Below are positions 45,783 through 55,138 of a DNA stretch of 64,000 bases, piece by piece. The stretch comes from JADKAV01 sp963704075 (GTDB taxonomy: Bacteria; Actinomycetota; Actinomycetes; S36-B12; UBA10799), in assembly GCA_963704075.1 (NCBI GenBank), contig CAVPGV010000015.1:1-64000 (forward strand), in the 5' to 3' direction. The position numbers and the translations under genes were made by a program. The notes beneath the pieces were generated by a model. The model worked only from the letters and a program-made list of their open reading frames with translations, was not told the DNA's origin and made no database searches. Positions within the stretch are counted from its first letter, which is position 1. Every line of letters begins with the position of its first letter.

Positions 45783-46451
45783 ATGCGCATCGCCTTCCAC
45801 GCCCGCCTCGATGCCATCGACGCGCAGTTGGTGGACATGACCGGCAAGGTCGGCGTGGCGATGGCCAGGGCGACCGAGTCCTTGTTGGGACCGGATCTGA
45901 ACCTGGCGGAGTCGGTCATCTCAGCGGACAGCGCACTGGATGACCTCACCACGAGCATCGAGGACGAGGCGGTCACCCTGGTGGCCCAGCAGCAACCGGT
46001 TGCCCAGGACCTCCGGGCATTGCTGGCGGCGCTGCGAATCTCCGGCTCTTTGGAGCGGATGGGCGATCTCGCCGTGCATGTCGCCAAGGCCGCCCGTTTG
46101 CGCTACCCCATGGCGGCAGTGCCGGCCGAACTCGGCGGCGTGATCGTCGACATGGGCTCGGTGGCCCAACGCATGGTGGAGGAGACGGCCGGGGCGATCG
46201 AGAACCGCGACGTCGCCGCGGCGACGCAGTTGCGGGCCATGGACCGCGAGATGGACCGACTGCATCGAGAGATGTTCAACATCGTGTTGTCGCCGGCGTG
46301 GTCGTACGGCACGGAGACCGCGGTTGATGTGACCTTGTTGAGTCGCTACTACGAGCGGTTCGCCGATCACGCCGTGACGATCGGCAAGCGGGTCATCCAC
46401 GTGGTCACCGGAGAGCCGTACCTGACCGGACGGGCTTCGGGCCTGGCCTAG
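45783..46451 (+). CDS. phoU: Phosphate signalling protein PhoU
   Basis: 222 residues, all helical, two three-helix repeats: RIAFHARLDAIDAQLVDMTG, MDREMDRLHREMFNIVLSP and the second-repeat motif LLSRYYERFADHAVTIGKRV. PhoU keeps the phosphate sensor kinase off when phosphate is plentiful. Divergent from senX3-regX3, as in mycobacteria. Confidence 0.95.
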   Translation: MRIAFHARLDAIDAQLVDMTGKVGVAMARATESLLGPDLNLAESVISADSALDDLTTSIEDEAVTLVAQQQPVAQDLRALLAALRISGSLERMGDLAVHVAKAARLRYPMAAVPAELGGVIVDMGSVAQRMVEETAGAIENRDVAAATQLRAMDREMDRLHREMFNIVLSPAWSYGTETAVDVTLLSRYYERFADHAVTIGKRVIHVVTGEPYLTGRASGLA

Positions 46452-46949
46452 GTGTTCCCCTCGCCGGCGGCACGAACTACCTTCTTCAGGGTGCGAGGAC
46501 GCGCCGGAAGCGAGTTGGAGATCCGCGCGACCGCCCGGACGAGGCTTCCAGCACGCCCCGACCAGCACCGACTGCGGGTCACGCTGGGTTCGGCCAGCGG
46601 TCAGGTGCTGCTGGACGACCACGGCACCTGCGACGGTCTCGAGGGGCACGGTGACGTCGAACGGCAATGGACGATCGGCTGACCGTTTCACCCGGTGCCG
46701 ACGGCGGTTGGTTGCGGGATCGGTGAGATCCAGGGCGACGTTGTTGGGCACTTCGGGCTTCGAAAACCCCCAACAACACCGCCCTCGTGGGTTTGGCACC
46801 CCAACAACACCGCCCTCGTGGGTTTGGCACCCCAACAACACCGCCCTCGTGGGTTTCCGGCACTGCGCCCCTGCCAGACAGTTTCTGAGCGTCCACCGCA
46901 CGACTGGACGATCCCTTCACCGAAAGGCGGCCCCCTTACGACATGCCTC
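46452..46949. other. Gene-free stretch after phoU
   Basis: Open frames exist on both strands but none has a ribosome site or a recognisable product. The only clear structure is the 31-bp tandem repeat at 46767-46856 and a nearby GTTGTTGGG that pairs with its CCCAACAAC. Confidence 0.6.
46767..46856. repeat. 31-bp tandem repeat, three copies
   Basis: CAACAACACCGCCCTCGTGG starts at 46771, 46802 and 46833; unit length 31 bp, the last copy cut after GGGTTT. The copies look identical. They could be read as a low-complexity peptide in several frames, but no gene is supported. Confidence 0.9.
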
Positions 46950-46989
46950 GTTCATGTTTCGTTCACTTTCATGTACACTCGTGTTCAGA
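46950..46989 (+). promoter_or_regulatory. PHO-box-like array of 11-base repeats
   Basis: GTTCATG (46950), GTTCACT (46961), a weaker TGTACAC (46972) and GTTCAGA (46983): starts exactly 11 bases apart, the period of PhoP/RegX3 boxes. It lies 20 bases before the small ORF at 47009 and upstream of mshA, in a phosphate-control neighbourhood. Confidence 0.55.
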
Positions 46990-47008
46990 ACAGACAAGGG
47001 GTGCAGCC

Positions 47009-47152
47009 ATGGTGACGATGACCTGGAATTTGACAACCGGCCCGGACGGACGCCGCGGACTGCGCGCTTCCTGGACGCCGGTCGTGGTCCCCGGGCCGCG
47101 CGCGAGCACCGAGGATCGTTCAGTTCAGGACTCGGTCCTCAAGGCCTCCTGA
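47009..47152 (+). CDS. Small protein of 47 residues
   Basis: ATG with AAGGGG six bases upstream. The product begins MVTMTWNLTTGPDGRRGLRA, a polar, soluble start, and ends in a charged Ser/Asp tail. No family is recognised. The PHO-box-like array just upstream suggests control by phosphate. It is followed 69 bases later by mshA and could be its leader gene. Coding is supported only by the ribosome site and context. Confidence 0.45.
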   Translation: MVTMTWNLTTGPDGRRGLRASWTPVVVPGPRASTEDRSVQDSVLKAS

Positions 47153-47221
47153 CCGCACCACCGGCGCGGGGCGACCACCCGCCCGGAAGCGCCATCGGCG
47201 AGCATCGGCGAGACTGGACAC

Positions 47222-48484
47222 ATGCACGATGCCCGCAGGGTGGCAATGATCTCCATGCACACCTCACCCCTGGCCACCCCCGGGAGTGGAGACGCCGGGG
47301 GGATGAACGTCTACGTCCTCGAGGTTGCCAAGGAACTGGCCAAGCGATCCACAGAAGTGGAGATCTTCACCCGCGCCACCAGTAGTGAACAACCGCCGCA
47401 GTTGGCAGTGACCGACGGCGTCACGGTGCACCATGTCAGCGCCGGGCCCTATGAAGGTCTTCGCAAAGAGCAACTCCCCGCGCAGATGTGCGCGTTCACC
47501 GCTTCGGTGTTGCACGCCGAGGCTCACCGCCCCGAGGGCTACTACGACGTCGTGCACTCCCACTACTGGCTTTCAGGTCAAGTGGGATGGGTCGCCGCCG
47601 AGCGCTGGCAGATTCCGCTGCTGCACAGCATGCACACCATGGCGAAGGTCAAGAATCTGACGCTGGCGGCGGGCGACGTACCCGAACCCTTCGAACGGGT
47701 GATGGGTGAGGAACAGGTGGTTGCAGCGGCCGACGGGCTGATCGCCAACACCGAGACCGAGGCCGAAGACCTGATTGCGCTGTACGACGCCGATCCCACC
47801 TCGATCACGGTCGCTTTGCCCGGGGTCGACCTGGAAGCGTTCACCCCCGGCTCCCAGTCGGCGGCCCGGCACCACTACGGCTTCGCCGACGACGACCTGA
47901 TCCTGCTGTTCGTGGGGCGCATCCAGCCCCTCAAGGCGCCCGACGTACTCGTGGCTGCCGCGGCGCAACTACTGGCCCGGCGTCCGGAATTGCGCCCCCG
48001 GCTCAAGGTGGTCATCAACGGCGGCCTCTCCGGATCGGGGATCGAACGGGCCGGGGACCTACCGGCGCTGATCGATTCCCTGGGCATGCGCGACGTCGTG
48101 CGGATGATGGATCCGGTCAGCCGCGAGGCGCTTCCGGATCTGTACCGGGCCGCGGATCTGGTGGTCGTTCCCAGTTACTCCGAGTCCTTCGGCCTAGTGG
48201 CCGTCGAAGCGCAGGCGTGCGGTACGCCGGTGGTGGCCAGTCGGGTTGGCGGATTGACCACCGCTGTCGCGGATGCCGGCATCCTGGTCGCCGGGCACGA
48301 TCCGCGCGACTACGCCACGGCCCTGGAGGGAGTCCTACTGACACCCGGTCGGCGCGATGCCCTGTCGCTGGCAGCCCGGCACCACGCCGAGCAGTTCAGT
48401 TGGGCAGCGACGGCAGATGCCACTCTCGAGGCCTACCGCCGAAGCCTGGACAGCCGCCCGGTCCTGCTGCGCAGGTACGCATGA
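47222..48484 (+). CDS. mshA: D-inositol-3-phosphate glycosyltransferase MshA
   Basis: 420 residues, GT-B fold, family GT4. Transfers GlcNAc from UDP-GlcNAc to inositol-3-phosphate, the first step of mycothiol synthesis. Conserved RRVAMISMHTSPLATPGSGD and GGMNVYVLEVAKEL at the acceptor site, FVGRIQPLKAPD, and the donor motif SYSESFGLVAVEAQACGTPV with the E-x7-E pair. Its donor depends on glmS and glmM elsewhere in the window. Overlaps the next gene by four bases. Confidence 0.95.
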   Translation: MHDARRVAMISMHTSPLATPGSGDAGGMNVYVLEVAKELAKRSTEVEIFTRATSSEQPPQLAVTDGVTVHHVSAGPYEGLRKEQLPAQMCAFTASVLHAEAHRPEGYYDVVHSHYWLSGQVGWVAAERWQIPLLHSMHTMAKVKNLTLAAGDVPEPFERVMGEEQVVAAADGLIANTETEAEDLIALYDADPTSITVALPGVDLEAFTPGSQSAARHHYGFADDDLILLFVGRIQPLKAPDVLVAAAAQLLARRPELRPRLKVVINGGLSGSGIERAGDLPALIDSLGMRDVVRMMDPVSREALPDLYRAADLVVVPSYSESFGLVAVEAQACGTPVVASRVGGLTTAVADAGILVAGHDPRDYATALEGVLLTPGRRDALSLAARHHAEQFSWAATADATLEAYRRSLDSRPVLLRRYA

Positions 48485-48954
48485 TCGAGATAATCGCGGA
48501 CTGGCTCGACGCCTCCGGCCTCGACCACGATCGGTCCGGGGAGGTCTTCACGGTGATCCTGCCGGGCGAGCACAAGTTGCGCACCACGTGTTCGCTGGCA
48601 GTCGGTCGCCACTCCTTGGCGGTGAACGCCTTCGTGGCACGGCACCCCGACGAGAACGCCGCCGAGGTGCACCGGTGGCTGCTGGAACGTAATCGCCGCT
48701 TGTTCGCCGTCGCCTACGCGATCGATCACTTGGGCGACATCTATCTGGTGGGCCGGGTCCCTGTTGCCGCGGTCAGCGCCGACCTGCTCGATGCCCTGCT
48801 CGGAGCGGTGCTGCAGGAGGCCGACGGTTCTTTCAACACGATCCTTGAAATGGGTTTCCGTTCTTCCATCGAGAGGGAGTGGCGCTGGCGGCTCTCCCGC
48901 GGCGAGTCGACGGCCAACCTTGCGGCCTTCGAGCACCTGCGTCCCCGCGACTGA
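48481..48954 (+). CDS. YbjN-domain protein
   Basis: 157 residues: EIIADWLDASGLDHDRSGEV, FTVILPGEHKLRTTCSLAVG and WLLERNRRLFAVAYAIDHLG. The fold is that of type III secretion chaperone-like YbjN proteins. The mshA-ybjN-gpmA order is the mycobacterial one (Rv0486, Rv0487, Rv0489). Function unknown; ATGA overlap shows co-translation with mshA. Confidence 0.85.
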   Translation: MIEIIADWLDASGLDHDRSGEVFTVILPGEHKLRTTCSLAVGRHSLAVNAFVARHPDENAAEVHRWLLERNRRLFAVAYAIDHLGDIYLVGRVPVAAVSADLLDALLGAVLQEADGSFNTILEMGFRSSIEREWRWRLSRGESTANLAAFEHLRPRD

Positions 48955-49039
48955 GGGTTCAGCGCGGTTGCGGCTGGTGCGGCCAAGGACTTGGATCTGC
49001 GGGACCATCCACCGTGAGCCCCGGATGAGGTTGGCGCAT

Positions 49040-49078
49040 CGGGGAGCGAATCCACGCGTGGTTCGCTCACGGATGCTC
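49040..49078. repeat. Palindromic CCACGCGTGG element, copy 1
   Basis: Core palindrome CCACGCGTGG at 49052-49061 inside GCGAAT...GTTCGC arms. A related element is centred at 60286-60295. Intergenic, between the ybjN-like gene and gpmA. Confidence 0.45.
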
Positions 49079-49229
49079 AGACTCTCCCCGATCGCTCGAT
49101 CTCTGATGAGAGCAGACGACAGTCTCGCGAGCGGCGACCCCGCCGCTCCTCAGAAATCCGAGGTGCCGCCGAACCCGAAATCCAGCCAGCCGACCCATCC
49201 TCGACGTCGGTGTCGCTACCGTTGGACCT

Positions 49230-49973
49230 ATGAGCACACTGATTCTGCTGCGCCATGGCGAGAGCGAATGGAACGCGTTGAACCTCTTCACCGGCTGGGT
49301 CGACGTGGACCTGACCGAGAAGGGCGTGGCAGAAGCCGGACGCGCCGGTCTGCTGCTCGCGGACTCCGGGGTGCTCCCCAGCGTCGTGCACACCTCGGTG
49401 ATGCGCCGCGCCATTCGCACGACCAACCTCGCCCTCGACGTCTGCGACAGGCACTGGATTCCGGTACGGCGGTCATGGCGGCTCAACGAGAGGCACTACG
49501 GAGCGCTCCAGGGCAAGAACAAGAAGCAGACGCTCGAGGAGTACGGCGAGGAGCAGTTCATGCTGTGGCGCCGCTCCTATGACACGCCCCCGCCCGCGAT
49601 CGACCCGGACGACGAGTACTCACAGATGCACGACACCCGGTACGCGGCGCTGCCGCCCGAGGTCCGCCCCTTGACCGAGTGCCTCAAGGACGTGGTCGCC
49701 CGGATGCTCCCCTACTGGTACGACGCGGTCGTGCCTGACCTCGAGACCCACGGCACGGTGATGATCGGCGCCCACGGAAACTCGCTGCGCGCGCTGGTGA
49801 AGCACCTCGACGGGATCTCCGACGCCGACATCGCGGGGCTCAACATCCCGACCGGAATCCCGCTGGTGTACGAGCTCGACGCCCAGATGCGACCCACCGG
49901 CCCCAGCCGCTACCTGGATCCCGCAGCCGCCGAAAGCGCGGCAGCAGCCGTGGCCAACCAAGGCAAGTCCTGA
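49230..49973 (+). CDS. gpmA: 2,3-bisphosphoglycerate-dependent phosphoglycerate mutase
   Basis: 247 residues. Interconverts 3- and 2-phosphoglycerate. The phospho-His is in LILLRHGESEWNALNLFTGW, followed by RRSWRLNERHYGALQGKNKK and the second catalytic His in VMIGAHGNSLRALVKHLDG. Length and motifs fit the cofactor-dependent enzyme. Same neighbourhood as in mycobacteria, beside the phosphate regulators. Confidence 0.96.
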   Translation: MSTLILLRHGESEWNALNLFTGWVDVDLTEKGVAEAGRAGLLLADSGVLPSVVHTSVMRRAIRTTNLALDVCDRHWIPVRRSWRLNERHYGALQGKNKKQTLEEYGEEQFMLWRRSYDTPPPAIDPDDEYSQMHDTRYAALPPEVRPLTECLKDVVARMLPYWYDAVVPDLETHGTVMIGAHGNSLRALVKHLDGISDADIAGLNIPTGIPLVYELDAQMRPTGPSRYLDPAAAESAAAAVANQGKS

Positions 49974-50013
49974 GGACTACGCTGGAACTAGCGGGACAAC
50001 CTGAGGAGCCATC

Positions 50014-50328
50014 ATGAGCAGGGAATTCGGGGATCGTCCTGGGGACGAGGTTGTTGAAGCCCTCTGGACCGAAATCAGCGAGGAACTCGGAACCGACGGA
50101 CCGGGCTACACCGACACCCATCCCAACGATGGGCACACCATCGGGCACCTGATCTCCCAGGACGACGAGAACGGCAACGACCACACGTCCGAAGAGATCG
50201 CGTGGGACAGCCACGACACCACCGACCTGTCCGCCGAGGAGTCTGCCATGCACTTCGAGGAGGACAGCGGCGTCGAGGAGAACCTCTCCGACGAGATTTT
50301 GCACGACCTCGAGGAGTTCGAGGACTGA
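50014..50328 (+). CDS. Small strongly acidic protein
   Basis: 104 residues, about a third Asp or Glu, with many His: TDTHPNDGHTIGHLISQDDE and the C-terminus LSDEILHDLEEFED. Clear ribosome site GAGGAGC before the ATG. No known domain. It follows gpmA by 40 bases and may share its transcript. Confidence 0.6.
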   Translation: MSREFGDRPGDEVVEALWTEISEELGTDGPGYTDTHPNDGHTIGHLISQDDENGNDHTSEEIAWDSHDTTDLSAEESAMHFEEDSGVEENLSDEILHDLEEFED

Positions 50329-50338
50329 GAGTGACGTC

Positions 50339-50975
50339 CTAGCCGAAGCGTAGGGAAATAGAACAGGGCTATTCCAGCGATCGCCGTCGGGTAGTAGATC
50401 CTTGCGAAACGATTGAGGACCCGCACCGAGGGCAAACGACGGTCGTCGGTCCAGTTCTTACCGATCAAGGTGATGAGCACCGTGCTGGCCGCGAGGAAGA
50501 TGAACGCGTAGTACGCCCATTCGATCGCCACCGTGTATTCGACGTCGGGCAGCGAATTGGTGACGGTGTTCGGCATGACCGCACCGGTCAGAATGCCGGT
50601 CACCGCGAACGAGATCCGGGTCGTGTGGTCCTTGAACGGCAACCACAGTCTGATGTACACCACGATCGCCAGCAGGATCAACGGAAGCAGGTTCTTCACC
50701 AGGAAGGACGCCACGTCCAGGCATCGCGCTCGTCGAGGCGAACTGCGAGTAGGTGATGCCGGTCGTACCCGCCACGAAGTTCGGGTCCCCAAGGAACGAG
50801 GTGTTCCCCACGCTGGTCGGAAAAAAGTTGACGTTCGTGGCCTGCCAGTTGGGAATCGCGTCGATCGTGGAACCGGAATCCACGCCGCTCTCGAGACGCT
50901 GGGCCTGGCTTTACGCAAGCAGATCCTCGTCGGGGAATAGCTCAAGCGCGCCGAGGGCAGGGTCTTGTGTTGCAT
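50339..50975 (-). pseudogene. Relic of a pentameric ligand-gated ion channel
   Basis: The membrane part is clear: M1 FLVKNLLPLILLAIVVYIRL, M2-like ISFAVTGILTGAVMPNTVTN followed by SLPDVEYTVAIEW, M3 YYAFIFLAASTVLITLIG and M4 RFARIYYPTAIAGIALFYF. This order and the Pro after M2 match bacterial channels such as GLIC. Upstream, SGSTIDAIPNWQATNVNFF and remnants of the extracellular domain are spread over other frames, with a TAA near 50917. Shifts are needed near 50725 and at the 3' end. Most of the ligand-binding domain is gone, replaced by the groL control region. Confidence 0.65.
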
Positions 50976-50996
50976 GATGATCGGCGGATGCTGTTA

Positions 50997-51023
50997 CTTG
51001 CACTCTCGGCCTGAGAGTGCTAA
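50997..51023 (+). promoter_or_regulatory. CIRCE operator 1 over the groL promoter
   Basis: GCACTC, 9-base spacer, GAGTGCTAA (right arm 51015-51023). It covers a promoter: -35 TTGCAC (50998-51003), 17-bp spacer, -10 TAACAA (51021-51026). HrcA binding would block polymerase directly. Confidence 0.9.
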
Positions 51024-51031
51024 CAATGGAA

Positions 51032-51058
51032 TTGGCACTCTCAGCGGGAGAGTGCTAA
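51032..51058 (+). promoter_or_regulatory. CIRCE operator 2
   Basis: TTGGCACTC (51032-51040), 9-base spacer, GAGTGCTAA (51050-51058). It lies over the probable start point and the beginning of the groL leader, so it may act on both transcription and mRNA. Confidence 0.9.
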
Positions 51059-51173
51059 TGGGAACAGGGTGAGATCGCCCTCGCAGATCGGGACGTGACC
51101 GGCATGCGAACGATCGTCCGTCGCGGGCACCCCATCCCGACCAACCACCCATGTGCGGGAGGAAATTCAACCG

Positions 51174-52802
<1,629 letters not shown>

Positions 52803-52818
52803 TCCAGATCCTCACAGC

Positions 52819-52857
52819 ACGAAGGGGCCGGTCCGCGATGCGGGTCGGCCCCTTCGT
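52819..52857 (+). terminator. groL terminator
   Basis: Perfect 12-bp arms ACGAAGGGGCCG / CGGCCCCTTCGT with a 15-nt loop, 16 bases after the groL stop; no U-tract. Confidence 0.85.
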
Positions 52858-52892
52858 CGTGTGACACGCACAAGCCGTTGACTGACTCACGA

Positions 52893-52936
52893 CTTCTGGT
52901 GAAGATCCGACCAGTGACTCGTTCTGTCACCAGAAG
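52893..52936. repeat. TTCTGGTGAAGATCCG repeat, copy 2, as hairpin
   Basis: CTTCTGGTGA (52893-52902) and TCACCAGAAG (52927-52936) are perfect 10-base arms. The left part is the repeat seen at 37289. It lies between convergent groL and wecB. Confidence 0.65.
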
Positions 52937-52982
52937 CCGCCGGCCGCGTGCTGCGCAGGCGACCGAGCCCCCAGCACTCCCC

Positions 52983-54392
52983 TTACCTCCGCATCGCCGC
53001 GAGGCGGGCGCTGCCCTGCACCGGCGCACCGGCCGTCGGCCCCAGTTCGGGATGCGCCCGGGCGATCTTGGTCGATGTGATCGCGATCTCCTCCGGGTCG
53101 AACCCGGACGCTTCCAGGACCTTCACCCGGCTGAAGGCCGCCCCATACCTGCGCGGTGCGGACGTGTTGAACACCAGGTGTTCCAGCGCACTGCGCACCC
53201 TCGTGGCCGCATGACCGTCACCGAACGGGTTGATGTTCGCTGTCATGGCCAACCGCGCCCTGTCGTCGTCGAGCAGCGACAACGTGGTGTCGCGGATGAG
53301 GTCGGTGTTACTGCCCACCAGGATCAGAGCGCCGCTGTCCACCCCTTCGGGGCGCTCGGATTCGGTGCGCGCGACAAGGACGGGGGTGCCGACGCTCGGT
53401 GCTTCTTCCTGGACGCCGCCGGAGTCACTGATCGCAAGCGTCGCGCGCTCGAGCAGGCGCGCGAACGGGATGTAGTCGATCGGCTCGGTGAGCAGGACGT
53501 TGGACATGTCATCGAGTACCCCGTAGACGACCTCGCGGACCTTGGGGTTGGGGTGCACGGGCCACACGACGAGCAGATCCGGGCGGACCTGGGCGATCTG
53601 TTTGACAGCCTCGGCGATGCGCCGGATCGGCTCCCCGAGGTTCTCACGTCGATGTGCGGTCACCACCACGACCGGGATCGTGGGATCGTCGAGAGCCTGC
53701 AGGCGGGGATCAGGCCAATCGGCGTGCAGTCCGGCCGCCCAGTGGAACGCGTCGATTCCGGTGTTGCCGGTGACGAAGACACGTTCGGCGTCCACCCCCT
53801 CCCGGATCAGATTCGCCTGGTTGGCCGGAGTCGGGGCGAGATGGAACGCTGCCATCCGTGAGATCAGTTGCCGGTTGAGTTCCTCCGGGAACGGCGACAG
53901 GATGTCGCGCGTGCGCAGACCGGCTTCGACGTGGATCACGGGCAGTTTGCACCCGATGGATGCCAACGCTGCGGACATGGCCGACGTCGTGTCCCCGTGC
54001 ACCAGCGTCAACGCCGGGTACTGACTGCCCGGGTGCTCAGCGGCACCGAAGAGCCGCGGTCGGTTGCGCCGTTCCGCGCCGCCTCGCAGATCGGTGAGCA
54101 ATTGATCGAACGCATCCACACAGTCGCGCACCAGACCGTTGATCGTGTTGTTCGCGCGACCGATCCGCAGGTCTACGTCGGGGGTGATGCCTGCCGCCTC
54201 GAGGATGGGCAGGACCATGTCCGCGTGTTGTCCGGTGTTCACCACGAAGGGCTGCAACAGACTCGACTGCTGCAGCGCCTGCACGACCGGCAGCATCTTG
54301 ATCGTCTCGGGCCTGGTCCCCATGACGACCAGGCATCGAACCCGGTCCGGCGTTGATTCCGGGCGCGGGAGGGGCAGCGTCGGGATGGCCAT
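52983..54392 (-). CDS. wecB: UDP-N-acetylglucosamine 2-epimerase, non-hydrolysing
   Basis: 469 residues. Makes UDP-ManNAc for surface polysaccharide. LVVMGTRPETIKMLPVVQAL, VHGDTTSAMSAALASIG, HVEAGLRTRDILSPFPEELN, VVVTAHRRENLGEP and ISDSGGVQEEAPSVGTPVLV are all family motifs. About 70 extra residues at the C-terminus (after GYRRYG-like AAFSRVKVLEASG) are unusual. ATG at 54392; divergent from the glycan genes that follow. Confidence 0.92.
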   Translation of the reverse strand: MAIPTLPLPRPESTPDRVRCLVVMGTRPETIKMLPVVQALQQSSLLQPFVVNTGQHADMVLPILEAAGITPDVDLRIGRANNTINGLVRDCVDAFDQLLTDLRGGAERRNRPRLFGAAEHPGSQYPALTLVHGDTTSAMSAALASIGCKLPVIHVEAGLRTRDILSPFPEELNRQLISRMAAFHLAPTPANQANLIREGVDAERVFVTGNTGIDAFHWAAGLHADWPDPRLQALDDPTIPVVVVTAHRRENLGEPIRRIAEAVKQIAQVRPDLLVVWPVHPNPKVREVVYGVLDDMSNVLLTEPIDYIPFARLLERATLAISDSGGVQEEAPSVGTPVLVARTESERPEGVDSGALILVGSNTDLIRDTTLSLLDDDRARLAMTANINPFGDGHAATRVRSALEHLVFNTSAPRRYGAAFSRVKVLEASGFDPEEIAITSTKIARAHPELGPTAGAPVQGSARLAAMRR

Positions 54393-54471
54393 GTACCCGG
54401 TATCGGTAGAAAGACAGCGCGCATGAAGGCGAGATCTGAAGAAATCCCGTCGGCGTGCCGATATCCACGAC

Positions 54472-55120
54472 GTGGTCACCGTCGCACTCCGAGCATTGGT
54501 GCTGGCTATCGGCACCTCGCTGCTGGCCATGCTCGGTGGGACGCATTCCGCAGCCGCCCGCGAGTTCTCCGTCCTCACCGACGGCGACACGTTCGGCTCC
54601 TGGCAGGTCGTCTTCGCCGGCTACGGAGCGGTGAACGCCACGAACCGACGGCTGAACCTACGTCCGGCGGTCGCGGAGGCTGCTGAATCCACCCATGCCG
54701 CCCTCGTCGTCTCAGCCGACAAAGTGTCCAGGATCAGTTCGCGGTTGCGCCTGAACGAACAACTACGGACCGCGTCACCGGCCAATCCTTGGGAGACAGG
54801 GTGGCTCATCGCCGGCTACACGGACCCGGAGCACTTCTACTACGTGGCCTGCAAGACCAACGGCTGGGAACTCGGCAAGCGGGACCCGGAATACCCGGGT
54901 GGCCAGAGGTTCCTCGCGACCGGCGACGACCCGTGCGCCCGCCCGGCACAGGCAACGCGGGTCCAGCTCGTGCACAAGGGCCCCCGGCTGATCGTCAAGA
55001 TCAACAAAGAGGTGGTGGTGACGTTCAACGACGACGAACGGCCTACCGCAGCGGACGCGCCGGACTGTACACCGAGGACGCCGACGTGACCTTCGACCGC
55101 ATCGCGATGACCGTGTCTAA
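54472..55120 (+). CDS. Exported ConA-like (DUF1080-type) protein (frameshifted at its end)
   Basis: Signal peptide ALRALVLAIGTSLLAMLGG, then one jelly-roll domain: DGDTFGSWQVVFAGYGAVNA, WLIAGYTDPEHFYYVACKTN and LVHKGPRLIVKINKEVVVTF. The closing strand AGLYTEDADVTFDRIAMTV is in another frame after a shift near 55045, so the 3' end is approximate. Such domains bind or cleave sugars. First gene of the putative glycan locus; related in kind to the protein at position 1. Confidence 0.7.
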
Positions 55121-55138
55121 CGTCCACCAGCAGAAGAC

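Noticed and set aside
46767..46856. Small CRISPR
   Set aside because: Direct tandem copies without spacers.
45921..46901. 326-residue minus-strand protein
   Set aside because: Mostly antisense to phoU and then the 31-bp repeats; no recognisable domain.
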